Source of the DNA: Leadbetterella sp964563435
GTDB taxonomy: Bacteria; Bacteroidota; Bacteroidia; Cytophagales; Spirosomataceae
DNA: 64,000 nt
Direction: 5' to 3'
NCBI GenBank assembly: GCA_964563435.1
Contig: CAZLXI010000024.1
Span: 1-64,000, forward strand
Shown here piece after piece: positions 63,516 to 64,000 of this stretch (within the stretch, counting starts at the first letter, position 1; every line of letters starts with the position of its first letter). The notes beneath the pieces were generated by a model. That model searched no databases. It was not told the DNA's origin and saw nothing but the letters and a program-made list of their open reading frames with translations. The translations under genes and the position numbers were made by a program.

Positions 63516-64000
63516 TCGGCTTCAAACAAATCTCCCAGGTGCTTTTTTAGCTTTTCTCCCGCCTCTGCCAAAGGTATTTCCCTGCCCAGCTCCTGCTGAA
63601 GCGAGGTAACGGCTTTATCCTCTATGCCGCAGGGAACGATATTCCCGAAATAGCTGAGGTCAGTATTGACATTCATCGCCAGCCCGTGCATGGTCACCCA
63701 CCGGCTTGACTTCACGCCGATGGCACATATTTTTCTCGGTACACCGTCGGTAAGCCACACCCCGGTAAGTCCCGATATCCTTTCCGTCGCGATCCCATAG
63801 TCGGCACAGGTGCGGATAACGGCCTCTTCCAGAAAACGCACATAACGGTGGATATCCGTAAAGAAATTATCGAGGTCGAGTATAGGATAGGCCACCAGCT
63901 GACCGGGCCCGTGATAAGTGATATCACCACCCCGGTTTATTTTATAGAAGCTGGCCTCTTTTTGGCTCAGTTCCTCATTATTGACCAGCAAATGGTCCAT
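63506..64000 (-). CDS. lipB: Octanoyl-[acyl carrier protein] transferase, N-terminus outside the window
   Basis: The last 164 residues of LipB, which moves octanoate to lipoyl domains. INRGGDITYHGPGQLVAYP, the catalytic Lys in KICAIGVKSSRWVTMHG, and the catalytic Cys in IVPCGIEDKAVTSL are all present. The methionine at the window edge (MDHLLVNNEEL) sits in the middle of the usual TLGKSG-xxxHLL segment, so it is not the true start and the gene is partial. Confidence 0.95.
   Translation of the reverse strand: MDHLLVNNEELSQKEASFYKINRGGDITYHGPGQLVAYPILDLDNFFTDIHRYVRFLEEAVIRTCADYGIATERISGLTGVWLTDGVPRKICAIGVKSSRWVTMHGLAMNVNTDLSYFGNIVPCGIEDKAVTSLQQELGREIPLAEAGEKLKKHLGDLFEAEWI

Overview
The window reads as chromosomal DNA of a Bacteroidota bacterium, most likely a Cytophagales-type environmental heterotroph. 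The evidence is a complete SusC/SusD polysaccharide locus with its own ECF sigma/FecR pair, a T9SS sorting tail on a secreted protein, many TonB-dependent receptors and lipoproteins, LytTR regulators, DUF4494, DUF3823, DUF3570 and DUF4266 proteins, A-rich start regions without clear Shine-Dalgarno sites, and promoters of the TTG-N19/20-TAnnTTTG type. I saw no rRNA, tRNA, CRISPR array or transposase.

Left part (1-11.2 kb): an exported sugar-isomerase-like lipoprotein, a DUF5009 membrane protein, an AI-2E family permease, an unknown polytopic membrane protein, a DUF4403 lipoprotein, monomeric isocitrate dehydrogenase, and a DUF1684-murB-membrane protein run. At 11.3-14.6 kb are a HicAB toxin-antitoxin pair with a palindromic operator, then a promoter and TPP riboswitch in front of a TonB-dependent receptor, which together suggest outer-membrane thiamine uptake. 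A tricorn-like protease follows and ends in a 36-nt perfect palindrome.

Accessory stretch (18-24.3 kb): an AT-rich alpha/beta hydrolase, a serine-hydrolase tail remnant, a leftward run of six VOC (glyoxalase-fold) genes of which one is truncated, a wrecked LytS/LytTR system, and an intact LytTR system beside it. A housekeeping block (24.4-28.2 kb) holds a histidine phosphatase, hotdog thioesterase, patatin and PafA-type alkaline phosphatase.

Polysaccharide locus (28.4-42.1 kb): ECF sigma, FecR, SusC with an STN signalling domain, SusD, DUF3823 lipoprotein, a GH9 enzyme and a large double beta-helix plus propeller protein. This forms a self-regulated uptake and degradation unit for an unknown glycan.

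At 43.7-47.9 kb is the most intriguing cluster: a secreted protein of unknown function, a Rieske lipoprotein, an exported thioredoxin, ApbE flavin transferase, a tiny Gly/Cys-tailed DUF4266 lipoprotein and a DUF3570 beta-barrel. Tight coupling (8-bp overlap, abutting genes, ATGA) suggests an envelope redox or cofactor-modification system. Two large inverted repeats sit just before the barrel gene.

The right part (48-64 kb) holds an outer-membrane receptor, frr and pyrH, an EamA permease, a lysophospholipase-like hydrolase, glycerate kinase-ROK kinase-DUF4494, a WbsX/GH99-like T9SS cargo protein, a PpiD-like foldase, a small lipoprotein, dipeptide epimerase and a lipB gene cut by the window end.
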